A stretch of 64,000 bases of DNA from Vagococcus allomyrinae (GTDB lineage: Bacteria > Bacillota > Bacilli > Lactobacillales > Vagococcaceae), in NCBI RefSeq assembly GCF_017829975.1, contig NZ_JAEEGA010000004.1:62001-126000 (forward strand), given 5' to 3'. This document shows, in pieces, positions 51,543 through 60,520 of the stretch; the first letter of the stretch is position 1, and each line of letters starts with the position of its first letter. Made by a program: the position numbers and the translations under genes. The notes beneath the pieces were generated by a model, which saw only the letters and a list, made by a program, of their open reading frames with translations, made no database searches and had not been told where the DNA came from.

Positions 51543-51870
51543 ATTAATTCCCCTATTCTATTCCCCGAAATAAGTTCCTAATAATCTTCATACATTTATA
51601 ACAAAAATACGATCTTTTCGAAAAACACACCAGCTTCTGAACGTCTTTCAAAAAACAGATCATGAGGCTTATTAAGAAAAGTATACCATGATTTTCGACC
51701 TAAAAACAGCGACTATCACACATGAAAGCCACAATAAAAAGTTTAGCAATAGCAGAAAATTCGCGATTTTTCGTGATACAGCAACAGACTGTTAAACAAA
51801 TAGTTGCCTATTTATTCAACAGTCTTCGTTTAGTTACTTTATTGTCTCGCAAGCGATAATCTGTTAAACA
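51543..51870. other. Intergenic region between adcA and the EAL gene
   Basis: No gene is seen. A long imperfect stem at 51786-51825 (arms AGACTGTT/AACAGTCT, inner AAATAG/CTATTT) follows the adcA stop and may end its transcript, although no T run follows. The remainder near 51560-51720 is AT-rich leader of the EAL gene. Confidence 0.45.
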
Positions 51871-53403
51871 TCAATGAGCCATCATTTCCTGGGCAACTTC
51901 AAAACCTGATAACTCTGAAGGGTAGTATGTAGGCCAATTAGTTAACTCTTGCAACAGCTCCTCTTGACTTTGATTTCCGAAATACAAATGGAAATGAGCC
52001 GATTTGCTAGGTTCAATCGTGTGATCACTAAACTGCACCGTTCGATAGGCCCCACTGCTTGGGTCAACAGCTTCAAAACAGTAGCGAACCCCACGATTGC
52101 CTTTCTCATACTCGAGAATTTTGTATCCCACATATTTGTACTCAGAAGAAATCGATTTCCCGTGATCATCAATAAACGTCATGGAGGACCCTGTTATCTT
52201 TAGTTGATCGATCTTTGTATCATAGCCTGTTTTATAATACTCTTTATAGTCCTCAGCTGTCATATCCTTGTTTAACTTCGCCTTATATTCAAATACTGGG
52301 TCTAAAGTATTATCTAGCACATAGGGAAAGACTGACTGCCACTGACCTGCCCAATCAGCCAGTTCGCGATTTTTGACTTGCCCATCAGTAAAATAGCCAT
52401 TATAAACAGTCTTTTCCGTTTCTTCAGCAGAGTCAAGCTTTGATGAGGTGCCTGAATTAATGGTCTTGCTTAAAGAAGCTAAATTTTCCTTCATGATTGA
52501 GACATAATCAGCCCCCGCTGCCATTTGCTCTTCAGTCAGCCCTTCTAAAGGATTCAAGACAAGCAGTTCTACCTTTGCTTCCTCTGCTAATGTGCGGGCA
52601 ATTGTGTCTGTGGCATTCTCCTCAAAATAGATATAGGTCACATCATTGTCTTCGACATAATCTTTCAATTCTGCCAATCTGGCAGCCGATGGTTCTTCAC
52701 TAGGTGATAGTCCCGCAATCGGCACTTGCTTTAACCCATATTCCAGTGCTAAATAGCCGAAGGCAGCATGTTGGGTAACAAAACTTTTTTGGCTTGCCCC
52801 AGACAGCGTATCTTTAAACAACTGATCCAAATTCGTCAATTTAGTTAAGTAGGCAGCAGCATTTTTCGTAAAAATAACTTCCTTTTCTGGATATGCTGCG
52901 ATTAATTGATCGCGAATTTCTGACACTTCCTTAATCGCCAAACTTGGCGCTAACCACACATGAGGATCTAACTCATGACTGTGACCTTCATGGGAATGAT
53001 CTTCTTCAGCATGATCATGTTCCTCTTCAGTACCTGGTAACAAAACCATGTTGTCTGTCGCTTTAATGACCGTTACCCCGCCCTCAGTCAAGACATTCGC
53101 CACTGAAGGAACCCATACCTCCATATTTTCATTATTATAAACAAAGACATCAGCATCTTGCAGCTTCTTTAATTCTTTGGCCGATGGCTCATAATCATGT
53201 GCCTCTGTTCCAGCAGGAATCATCAAGGAGACATCCCCTTCGTCTCCTACAATATTTTTAGTAAAATCATACATCGGATAAAAAGTAGTCACTACCTTAA
53301 TCTCCCCATTGCTAGAGGTTTCCTTTTTGAGATCGCCGGTAGAACATGCCCCTAATAAACTTATCGCTACAACTCCAAGCCCCCATTTAATCAGTTTCTT
53401 CAC
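51871..53403 (-). CDS. adcA: Zinc-binding lipoprotein AdcA with C-terminal ZinT domain
   Basis: The 510-residue surface lipoprotein (lipobox LGAC, Cys20) has two metal-binding parts. Residues about 25-310 are a ZnuA-type solute-binding domain with the His/Asp/Glu-rich loop EEEHDHAEEDHSHEGHSHEL and the DPHVWLAP, HAAFGYLA ligands. Residues about 330-510 are a ZinT domain (YFTDGQVKNRELADWAGQWQ; SAHFHLYFG). It delivers zinc to an AdcBC ABC transporter, which is not encoded here. The start is GTG at 53403, after AAGGGGAGTGG. A Zur-type palindrome lies 45 bp upstream. Confidence 0.94.
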   Translation of the reverse strand: MKKLIKWGLGVVAISLLGACSTGDLKKETSSNGEIKVVTTFYPMYDFTKNIVGDEGDVSLMIPAGTEAHDYEPSAKELKKLQDADVFVYNNENMEVWVPSVANVLTEGGVTVIKATDNMVLLPGTEEEHDHAEEDHSHEGHSHELDPHVWLAPSLAIKEVSEIRDQLIAAYPEKEVIFTKNAAAYLTKLTNLDQLFKDTLSGASQKSFVTQHAAFGYLALEYGLKQVPIAGLSPSEEPSAARLAELKDYVEDNDVTYIYFEENATDTIARTLAEEAKVELLVLNPLEGLTEEQMAAGADYVSIMKENLASLSKTINSGTSSKLDSAEETEKTVYNGYFTDGQVKNRELADWAGQWQSVFPYVLDNTLDPVFEYKAKLNKDMTAEDYKEYYKTGYDTKIDQLKITGSSMTFIDDHGKSISSEYKYVGYKILEYEKGNRGVRYCFEAVDPSSGAYRTVQFSDHTIEPSKSAHFHLYFGNQSQEELLQELTNWPTYYPSELSGFEVAQEMMAH

Positions 53404-53446
53404 TGTTACCACTCCCCTTATGCTCAATCAAATTATCTTAAAACGC

Positions 53447-53467
53447 AAAACGTAATGATTACGTTTT
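53447..53467. promoter_or_regulatory. Perfect Zur-type operator before adcA
   Basis: The arms AAAACGTAAT and ATTACGTTTT are separated by a single G, a perfect 10-1-10 palindrome. It contains the GTAATnATTAC core of Firmicute Zur boxes. It predicts repression of adcA when zinc is sufficient. It does not look like the TTAACNNGTTAA AdcR site. Confidence 0.85.
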
Positions 53468-53969
53468 AAGACTTACAAATAATATCATGCCCGTCATTTG
53501 ATGTCAAATAGAAAGTTGAAAAAGAGATATATAATCAGATATCGTTCCATTAACCTAAAGGTAGCTTCCACTAAAAACGGCCAATACAGCCGCTTGCCGA
53601 GTCATAATAATTCGTTCCTAACTAAATTAAAATAACTTTATTTTTCGATTTTTTATGAAAAACAAAATGTCAAAATGGAGCAAATAAAACAAGCGAGTAG
53701 CTGTCCTCCTTGGCCAACTCCTTGCTTGTTTAATCCATATAGTTCCTATTAAATAATTCTTCTTTACTGTTAAACTTTCAGCTAGAAAAAAGCTGAAAGT
53801 GCCATTCTTGAGGTCTGATTATTTAACATGATGTATATAGTTATTTTTTTTCAAAGTTGATAGTAAATACCCCTTAACTATTTCGCTAAGATAAAATACC
53901 ACATTATTTGAACAATAGACCATCAAACTTTAGTAAAACATTCTTCATCCTTTTCCATCAACTTCACAT
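53468..53969. other. Gene-free stretch between adcA and the glycosyltransferase gene
   Basis: I see no coding sequence. Two hairpins are present: AAACAAGC with GCTTGTTT (about 53687-53733), and CTTTCAGCT with AGCTGAAAG (53778-53802). The latter lies downstream of the glycosyltransferase gene on its strand and could be its terminator region. Confidence 0.4.
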
Positions 53970-55406
53970 TTACTCCAGTTTACGAACAGAAGACTTACTA
54001 GATTTTGTATCTTCAAGTTCGATCAACGTTTTATTATGTGGTGTCTTTACCCAATGACCTTGTTGTTTGAATTTTAAAAGACCTCTTATTTGAACAACCA
54101 TAAATGTCAAACTGTAATAAGGCAGACTTAAGAACACTGTCTTTAGAAAAAATTTTTTCTGATGTATTTGATGCAGTGTGAATAACGGAAGAAAGGCATA
54201 GCTGTATATCCCAGTAAACCAATAAAAAATAAACAACGGAAAAAAACTATGAAACAGATGAAATAAAAATTGATTGTAAACCAGATCAATATTATATGTT
54301 GCAACATACGTGATATACATAAACAAGGCGTTAAGCACTGCAAAAATTACATAATACAACGATTGCCCCATACTGTAAAGATAGATTAACTGATCGATAT
54401 ATTTCCATTTCCGCGTTTTAAAAAACGCCTTTAAGAGACACCCGCTATTTTTAAACGCCACATACCAGTGGCCTTGCGCCCATCGCGTGCGCTGCTTCAT
54501 ACTGATTTGCAAATGATCTGGTTTCTCATCATAGACACCCGCAAAATAATTCCAAAGAATTCGCCCGCCATCCTTAACTATCTCAATCTCCAATTCTAAA
54601 TCTTCTGTCAAAGAATCAAATTTGAAACCTCCCTTTTTCAAAAGATAATTCAAATTTAAAGCCATACCAGTTCCACCTAATGAACATGGCAATTTTAAAC
54701 GATATTTGGCATGTTGAAAAAAACGATTGCTGATCCAATAAGAAATGCCATAACCTCTACTTAAAATAGTTCCATAATTTTTAACCCCTAAATAACTCTG
54801 AATGGCCTCTGGCTTTCCCTTTGATTGCCACTGAGAATTAAGTTCTTTAAGCAAATGCTGATCAACATGATTATCCGCATCAATAATTAATAAAATATCA
54901 TATTGATCAGCAAGTCCTTCAAACCCCAAAGTTCTTAATGCGTATTGGATTCCACCAGGTTTCCCTACGCCTTCTCTAGGAAATAACTTCTCGCCAGTGT
55001 TGACGTGATTAACACCTATTTGAGTGCAAATCATTTCAGTCTCATCCGTCGAATTGTCATTGATAACCACAATTTCAAATAGTTCTTGTGGGTACTCTAA
55101 CTTTCTTAAATTTGTAACAGTAGAGGCAATCACTTGCTCTTCATTATGAGCAGGTATCAAAATTAAAAACCGGGTTTTCGGTCGGCGGTCGGCGTAATCT
55201 TTCACAGGTTTCCTGATCCCCATTAATGACAGTGCCACAACATAATAATATTGCAAGCTGACAAATACAAATGAGACAGTAATTAACAGTTGAAGATGTT
55301 TGGTGTTCAATTTAAAGTAGGCAAACATCAGTGACAAACCAACAAATACGAAAATAAAAACCAAACATTTCTTTAGTACAATCCAACCAATTTTATAATA
55401 TTTCAA
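53970..55406 (-). CDS. Membrane-bound processive family 2 glycosyltransferase
   Basis: The 478-residue protein has two N-terminal transmembrane spans (about 10-62), a GT-A catalytic domain, and about four C-terminal spans. Catalytic motifs are intact: LIPAHNEE, VVINDNSTDET (nucleotide binding), LLIIDADNHVD (DxD), LTEDLELEIEI (catalytic base, ED) and MKQRTRWAQGHW (QxxRW). This is the layout of hyaluronan/chitin/cellulose-type synthases and BcsA/IcaA-like enzymes making a beta-linked polysaccharide. No partner genes are adjacent, so the polymer cannot be named. Confidence 0.87.
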   Translation of the reverse strand: MKYYKIGWIVLKKCLVFIFVFVGLSLMFAYFKLNTKHLQLLITVSFVFVSLQYYYVVALSLMGIRKPVKDYADRRPKTRFLILIPAHNEEQVIASTVTNLRKLEYPQELFEIVVINDNSTDETEMICTQIGVNHVNTGEKLFPREGVGKPGGIQYALRTLGFEGLADQYDILLIIDADNHVDQHLLKELNSQWQSKGKPEAIQSYLGVKNYGTILSRGYGISYWISNRFFQHAKYRLKLPCSLGGTGMALNLNYLLKKGGFKFDSLTEDLELEIEIVKDGGRILWNYFAGVYDEKPDHLQISMKQRTRWAQGHWYVAFKNSGCLLKAFFKTRKWKYIDQLIYLYSMGQSLYYVIFAVLNALFMYITYVATYNIDLVYNQFLFHLFHSFFPLFIFYWFTGIYSYAFLPLFTLHQIHQKKFFLKTVFLSLPYYSLTFMVVQIRGLLKFKQQGHWVKTPHNKTLIELEDTKSSKSSVRKLE

Positions 55407-55662
55407 AAAAAATCCCCTTCTGACATTTTTTTAATAGAAGAACATTTCAAGTTCTTCCCATGTAAAAGAAGAACTTGAATTGTTTTTCACTCTAAATCGT
55501 CGTTGACTCTGCCTCACTCGGCAGTACTACGCTAAGCTTCTATCTCAACAATTCTAAGTGCTAAAGCACTCGGAACAATGGCAATATCTCATTCAGCTTT
55601 TTCTCATATCATTAAAATATGACCACTTTTACTAGTTAGAGTAACCTGATAAAATAGTCTTT
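55407..55662. other. Intergenic region with hairpin between the LPXTG and glycosyltransferase genes
   Basis: An inverted repeat TTCAAGTTCTT (55446-55456) with AAGAACTTGAA (55469-55479) is the only clear structure. The T-rich side is on the plus strand, so it is not an obvious terminator for the minus-strand genes. Confidence 0.4.
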
Positions 55663-58044
55663 TTATAACTCAATATCCCACTCATCTTGTTTCTTTTTAA
55701 AGACATACATAACAACTAATATTAAACCAATTAATGAACACATCATATTAGACGCGTTCACGCCTGTCTTAGGTAAAGTCGCCTTGCCTGTCTTAATCAC
55801 ATTTGTTTTAGGTGCTGTGTTAATTCCGCTTGTTTTAATGGTAGAATGGCCATTATTTCCAGAACCGTCACCCTTAGCCTTAACTGTCAACGTGATTGTT
55901 TTTTCCTTATTTTTTGCTGAAGCAGGTTGGGTTGGTGACCCCTTAACCTCTTTACCATTATTTACGCCAGCATAAGCTGTGAATCGAATTTGCTGAGTTC
56001 CTGGCTCCACTAAGGTGCTGCCTGGTGTACTGACCTTGATCGCATCACCTAACACTTCAAATCCCACATTTTCCGCATTTTCAGTCGTTGCCCAAGCTAA
56101 AATCATCTCTTCGGTTAACTTGTCACCAACATACATAACGTGATCTTCCACATTTAAAGTCGGCATGATAACATCGGCGACAGATAGAGTGATAACTTTT
56201 GTGGCAGTATTATGAGCCGTATTCGTATAAGAATACTCAATTCGATACTTGCTGCCAGCGACATTGGTGTTAATTTCACCATCCAACAACTTAAAATCAG
56301 TAACAGCAAGGTTTTCACCATCTACTGGATCACTGGCACTGGCCCATCCTCTAATCATTGCGTCGGTAATTGTCTCACCAATCTTAACCGTTTGGTCAGC
56401 TGCCGTGATTGTTGCATGCCGCTCAGCTACTGTCACAGTCAATGAAGCAGTTGCCACATTACCAGAAGAGTTCGTTACTGAATAATCAACCGTAAATGTA
56501 TTCCCTACGGTTGTTGTGTCGAGCACTCCCCGTTTGGTCACCGTGTAGGTAACTTTATCAATCAAATCAGCCTCAAGCGGATCTTCCACAGTCACCCAAC
56601 TTCTAATCATGGCATCAGTAACCTCCTGATCTTGAACAATTGTTGGCGAGGAGACAATAATTTTAGGAATTCTTTCTTCAACAATGACTGGCACAGTTAC
56701 CGTCTCTGTTTTCAAAGCCGAGTTAGTCGCTGTATAAGTAACAGAATAGGTACCAGGCGTCTCAGTCGCCACATTATGAGTGGCCGTCACCTGAAGAGCA
56801 CCATCTCTTTCATCGGTTGCTGTTGCATAATTTTCTGGCGTAAAAGTTGAGCCTTGAAAGATCGTAATGGAACTTTCCGTGTTGATTGTAATATTACTTT
56901 CAGCCACGGTGATATTAACGGTAACTGACTCTACGACACCACTACTACTCTTAGCCGAATATGTCACAGGATAAACACCTGCTAAAGTAGTATTAACATT
57001 CCCAATAATTGAAAGACCAGAATCCGTCGTCACATCATAGGCTTCTAAATTCTTAGTAGTGCCATCCGCCATAGTTTCAAACGCCACAATCCCTTCTTGA
57101 GGATCGAAAGTTTCACCTAAAAGGATACGACGGTCTGAAGCTGTTAACGTTACTCCTTTAAGCACCGTTACTTTAACAGTCACTTCTGTCGACGTGCCAT
57201 AATCTTCCGAAGAGACAACAACTGAAATATTAAACTCTCCAACATCGCCACCACCAGCTGAACCATTTGTCGCAATCTTATAATCTGAAGCTGGTAAAAC
57301 TTTTCCGTCAGGTCCTTTCACAACCAATCGCTTTTTGATTTCAGCTGTCAAATCACCATTTTGTGCAATCGTAAAGTCTGAAATTGAGGCTGTTAGCATA
57401 CCATATTGGCTATCATCAACCACGTAAACTTCAACTGTTCTCGTTGTTTTCGGTCCACCATCAACCGAATCTACCTCATAGACAACAATATAAGGTGGTG
57501 CATTTTTTTCAATCGCTTTAGCTATATCAACAGTATTTGTGACCACTTTAATTCGCTGACTTACATCACCTGAATGATCATAGGCATAGACACCCACCAA
57601 CGGATCGAAAACAACCCCTTTTTTGATCATTTTAACAGGATTAACCGATAAAGTGGGAGCATTGAGCCCACCATTATTTTCTCCAGGTAGATGGCTAACA
57701 TCGTCACCAGGAGTTGGTGTAGGAGTCGTTGGCTCATCAGCTGGTGTCACAACTACTTCAGGTGTTGGCGTTACTAATACCTCTGGAGCAAGCTCCTCCT
57801 TGGGTAACGGCGCCGGTACTGTTTCAACTGTCGATGGCGCTTCCTCTACTGGTAATGGGGTAACTTCTGGAGTAGGCACAACTTCTACTTCTGGTGCAGC
57901 TTCCTTTGAGGTGATTGTACCCGCATTTTCTGTTACAGGCATTTTTTCTTGTAGCGTCTCAGCTGCAATTGCCCCTTGAGCATTCAAAAATGATGGTGCA
58001 ATTAATGTTACCAATGTCAACTTAATTAACGTTTTATTTTTCAT
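55663..58044 (-). CDS. LPXTG-anchored surface protein with Ig-like repeats
   Basis: The 793-residue cell-wall protein begins with a signal peptide (1-28, MKNKTLIKLTLVTLIAPSFL). A Pro/Glu/Val/Thr-rich region (about 30-125) follows, then a series of Ig-like domains of about 80 residues with the recurrent pattern Y(S/T)-x-T(N/K)-S...V-x-V...V-E. The C-terminus has the sortase motif LPKTG (757-761), a hydrophobic span and KKK. After the positive residues the tail continues QDEWDIEL, longer and more acidic than usual. No adhesin ligand domain was recognised. The gene stands alone. Confidence 0.9.
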   Translation of the reverse strand: MKNKTLIKLTLVTLIAPSFLNAQGAIAAETLQEKMPVTENAGTITSKEAAPEVEVVPTPEVTPLPVEEAPSTVETVPAPLPKEELAPEVLVTPTPEVVVTPADEPTTPTPTPGDDVSHLPGENNGGLNAPTLSVNPVKMIKKGVVFDPLVGVYAYDHSGDVSQRIKVVTNTVDIAKAIEKNAPPYIVVYEVDSVDGGPKTTRTVEVYVVDDSQYGMLTASISDFTIAQNGDLTAEIKKRLVVKGPDGKVLPASDYKIATNGSAGGGDVGEFNISVVVSSEDYGTSTEVTVKVTVLKGVTLTASDRRILLGETFDPQEGIVAFETMADGTTKNLEAYDVTTDSGLSIIGNVNTTLAGVYPVTYSAKSSSGVVESVTVNITVAESNITINTESSITIFQGSTFTPENYATATDERDGALQVTATHNVATETPGTYSVTYTATNSALKTETVTVPVIVEERIPKIIVSSPTIVQDQEVTDAMIRSWVTVEDPLEADLIDKVTYTVTKRGVLDTTTVGNTFTVDYSVTNSSGNVATASLTVTVAERHATITAADQTVKIGETITDAMIRGWASASDPVDGENLAVTDFKLLDGEINTNVAGSKYRIEYSYTNTAHNTATKVITLSVADVIMPTLNVEDHVMYVGDKLTEEMILAWATTENAENVGFEVLGDAIKVSTPGSTLVEPGTQQIRFTAYAGVNNGKEVKGSPTQPASAKNKEKTITLTVKAKGDGSGNNGHSTIKTSGINTAPKTNVIKTGKATLPKTGVNASNMMCSLIGLILVVMYVFKKKQDEWDIEL

Positions 58045-58378
58045 ATCTAGCTCCTTTTCATTAATTACCCCTTTTTAAAAAGAGATACCTCAAGTATAAG
58101 CTATAAATAAAACTTTTAAAACCTTTTTAAATAAAAAGTATCAATAAATCGAATAAACTGATTTAATAAGACGACAAACAGCTTAAACGATAAAAACATC
58201 TAGAATGTAAGCTCCTATAAACCGACTTAATTAAAACTAATGACCAAAAGATAGTCATTATCTTTTGGTCATTAGTTAGCAATTCATCACAAACACCTCA
58301 AGCTTTACTGCAAATTTGTAGAGTGAATCACTAAGAATCATAATAGGAATCGGAATGGCTGTCCATTAAGCACCTCTT
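58045..58378. terminator. Intergenic region with strong stem-loop at 58238-58274
   Basis: A perfect 16-bp stem (TAATGACCAAAAGATA and complement, 5-nt loop) follows the DUF6891-like gene on the minus strand and runs into TTTTAATT, acting as its terminator. The rest is the AT-rich leader of the LPXTG gene. No gene is seen. Confidence 0.75.
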
Positions 58379-59026
58379 TTATACGACATAGGTTTCACGC
58401 ATCACCTGAATTGCTTGTTCGACTCCGTTCGCCTCATTGTTAAAAACCTTGTCCCACGTAAACTCCTCAATGCAGATACGCTGATGGACCGTTTCATCCC
58501 AACTTACCGTGAAATTTTGTTGTGCTAATAAAGACACAACTCGTTTACCAACAGCTAAAGCAATTTCCTCATCCCCATTCATACTATTAAAAGCTAAAAA
58601 CAATTCGCCGATTGTTGGGTCCATGCTTCTTTCAATATCTTGTTGATGAAAAAAACAGTAACCAAAACGAGGAATCTCATTAGCTTTCATAAATTGAAAC
58701 ACATCTCCTACAGATTCATGACCTTCACTCATATCATAACCAGCAAAATCAACTGCAATAATCCTCTCACGATTAAGTTGATCAAAAACTTGACGTAACC
58801 GTTCATAACAAGCTGAAGATGTTGACTGATAACTGGTCTTAACTTCCATAATCATCTGTCGAACGTCAGCAACTGCTAATAGGCTCCTCTCATAATCAAA
58901 AAAGAGCTCTTCTATTTGCTGAATCGCTATTTCTTCTACCTCCTCTTTTGCAAAATAACCTGAATTAACAGTAAAATTTAAGACTTCGTATATCTCCTGT
59001 TTTAGCTCTTCACTCATATCGTCCAT
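58379..59026 (-). CDS. DUF6891-like protein
   Basis: The 215-residue soluble protein has an N-terminal helical part (SGYFAKEEVEEIAIQQIEEL) and a C-terminal alpha/beta part with FGYCFFHQQDIERSMD, LFLAFNSMNGDEE and VSWDETVHQRICIEEFTW. This pattern resembles the DUF6891 family, whose function is unknown. It is probably co-transcribed with the two genes upstream (131-residue protein and Rgg regulator). A toxin-immunity role is conceivable but unsupported here. Confidence 0.65.
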   Translation of the reverse strand: MDDMSEELKQEIYEVLNFTVNSGYFAKEEVEEIAIQQIEELFFDYERSLLAVADVRQMIMEVKTSYQSTSSACYERLRQVFDQLNRERIIAVDFAGYDMSEGHESVGDVFQFMKANEIPRFGYCFFHQQDIERSMDPTIGELFLAFNSMNGDEEIALAVGKRVVSLLAQQNFTVSWDETVHQRICIEEFTWDKVFNNEANGVEQAIQVMRETYVV

Positions 59027-59062
59027 CTTGTCTCCTTTCTTTCTCTAACAAATAGCTCACCT

Positions 59063-59458
59063 TTATTTCTGACTAAAAGATAAAACCTCCATAGATCTAA
59101 AATAGAAAAATAGCGCCCCATCTTCGTAATCAATCACCTCGTATTGAACCGTTGTCCCTGGCCCATAGTCTAGTATGATAATATCAAAACCAGAAATTGG
59201 GTGATAACCTCCTCCAAACCCTTCTAGCCTAAACGAAGAAACATCCTTAAATAAAATTGTCAACTTCTCCTTGATGCCATCAATTAACTTGAACGTTATT
59301 TTTAAATAAGAAAGTTTTTCACTATACCACTCGTCATAATCTGTATAAAGTTCTAATGACTCAATGCCTGTAATAAACTGACTAGAAAATTGTGGATATA
59401 ATGCCAAAATTTGTGGATCGGACCATTTATAACGCTTTTCATGACGATACTTATTCAT
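59063..59458 (-). CDS. Hypothetical protein of 131 residues
   Basis: I do not recognise this protein. It is soluble, strand-rich and aromatic (YPQFSSQFITGIESLELY, FRLEGFGGGYHPISGFDIII, GALFFYFRSMEVLSF). The ATG at 59458 has AGGAGAGG; the frame is open to 59482 but that part lies in the end of the Rgg gene. It sits 10 bp after the Rgg gene and 36 bp before the DUF6891-like gene. Confidence 0.7.
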   Translation of the reverse strand: MNKYRHEKRYKWSDPQILALYPQFSSQFITGIESLELYTDYDEWYSEKLSYLKITFKLIDGIKEKLTILFKDVSSFRLEGFGGGYHPISGFDIIILDYGPGTTVQYEVIDYEDGALFFYFRSMEVLSFSQK

Positions 59459-59468
59459 GTAACCTCTC

Positions 59469-60431
59469 CTATACTGAGCCAAAAATCTGGATTAGAAACA
59501 GCTGATTTTCTTTGACTTTTTTCAAATTTCCGCTCAATTCCTTATATTTATCCCGTTCTTTTTCTAAACCCAACTGCTCGTAAATCTGAATGGTTTCCAG
59601 AAATAACGAATTGGCTTTACTTTGATCTCCCATAAAAAAATATATCCAGCCCCGATAAAAAGGCAACATTGCCGCAAAACGAAGATTTTCTTGAAAGACC
59701 AATTGTTCCTCAACCATTAGAAGCGTCTTAAAGGCATATTCAAAAGCATTTTTAGCACAAAAAACAGTTAAACAGGTAAATAACGTCTGGAAAACCAACT
59801 CCTCCGCTGCTGGTAAACACCGATAAGACTCTAATCGTTTGACAGATTGTTGAACAAAACGCCACAAAATAGGCGGTGTAAAAATAAAGGACATGCGATT
59901 GAGTAATTCTAATTCATAAAGCCCCCAAATCTCAACATCAAATAAATATTGCTGAACGGGTAGCCCGATTACTCCAATATCCTCTGGAATAACTTCTAAG
60001 CTCATCGGCTTTCCCGTTTGTTTCAATTTGATAAACAACACGTAAATTTTAACAAATATCAAAAAATGACTCATCTTTAGACTGACTTGTTTCGCCAAAT
60101 AATCTTCAATTTTCCTTTGTTCTACCAGCAATTTCAGCAAAAAGTCATCAATAACCGTATCAATTTGATAACTGTTCATCAATTGATAAAACTTACTCAT
60201 CATCTCCTGCTCTTTTAGCCAATACTGCCCCGGGTTAACTAATAACCCAAATTCATCATGACTGACATTCAGTTTATGCAATAATTTCAACAACCGATCG
60301 TAGGAGATTTTCGATTGCCCCTTTTCAAACTGGGCAATTAACGACACTGAAAGACCTTCTTCCGCTAACTCCTTCAGCTTAACCCCTTTATTTTTACGCA
60401 AATAACGAAAGGCTTCTCCATAATTTTTCAT
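59469..60431 (-). CDS. Rgg/GadR/MutR-family transcriptional regulator
   Basis: The 320-residue regulator has an N-terminal HTH (FRYLRKNKGVKLKELAEEGL; SVSLIAQFEKGQSKISYDRL) and a helical repeat domain up to the C-terminus (FYRGWIYFFMGDQSKANSLF), the Rgg layout. Rgg proteins answer to short hydrophobic peptides or act without a known peptide. It is divergent from an ABC exporter. A perfect palindrome lies between them. I saw no convincing SHP-type peptide ORF in the 89-bp gap. Confidence 0.87.
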   Translation of the reverse strand: MKNYGEAFRYLRKNKGVKLKELAEEGLSVSLIAQFEKGQSKISYDRLLKLLHKLNVSHDEFGLLVNPGQYWLKEQEMMSKFYQLMNSYQIDTVIDDFLLKLLVEQRKIEDYLAKQVSLKMSHFLIFVKIYVLFIKLKQTGKPMSLEVIPEDIGVIGLPVQQYLFDVEIWGLYELELLNRMSFIFTPPILWRFVQQSVKRLESYRCLPAAEELVFQTLFTCLTVFCAKNAFEYAFKTLLMVEEQLVFQENLRFAAMLPFYRGWIYFFMGDQSKANSLFLETIQIYEQLGLEKERDKYKELSGNLKKVKENQLFLIQIFGSV

Positions 60432-60448
60432 TTAGTCCCCTACTTTTT

Positions 60449-60464
60449 TTACAATATATTGTAA
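60449..60464. promoter_or_regulatory. Perfect 16-bp palindrome between rgg and the ABC exporter
   Basis: TTACAATATATTGTAA lies 15 bp upstream of the rgg start and about 56 bp before the ABC gene. It is a likely operator for the Rgg regulator. Confidence 0.6.
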
Positions 60465-60520
60465 TATTACCATAAAACGCAGGAACTTGAACCTATACTA
60501 AAGAAAGAGGAGGAAATAAA

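Noticed and set aside
57623-57979. A 118-residue plus-strand ORF rich in Gly, Ser, Thr and Val
   Set aside because: It is the complement of the Pro/Glu/Thr/Val-rich region of the LPXTG gene; the bias is a mirror of that repeat composition.
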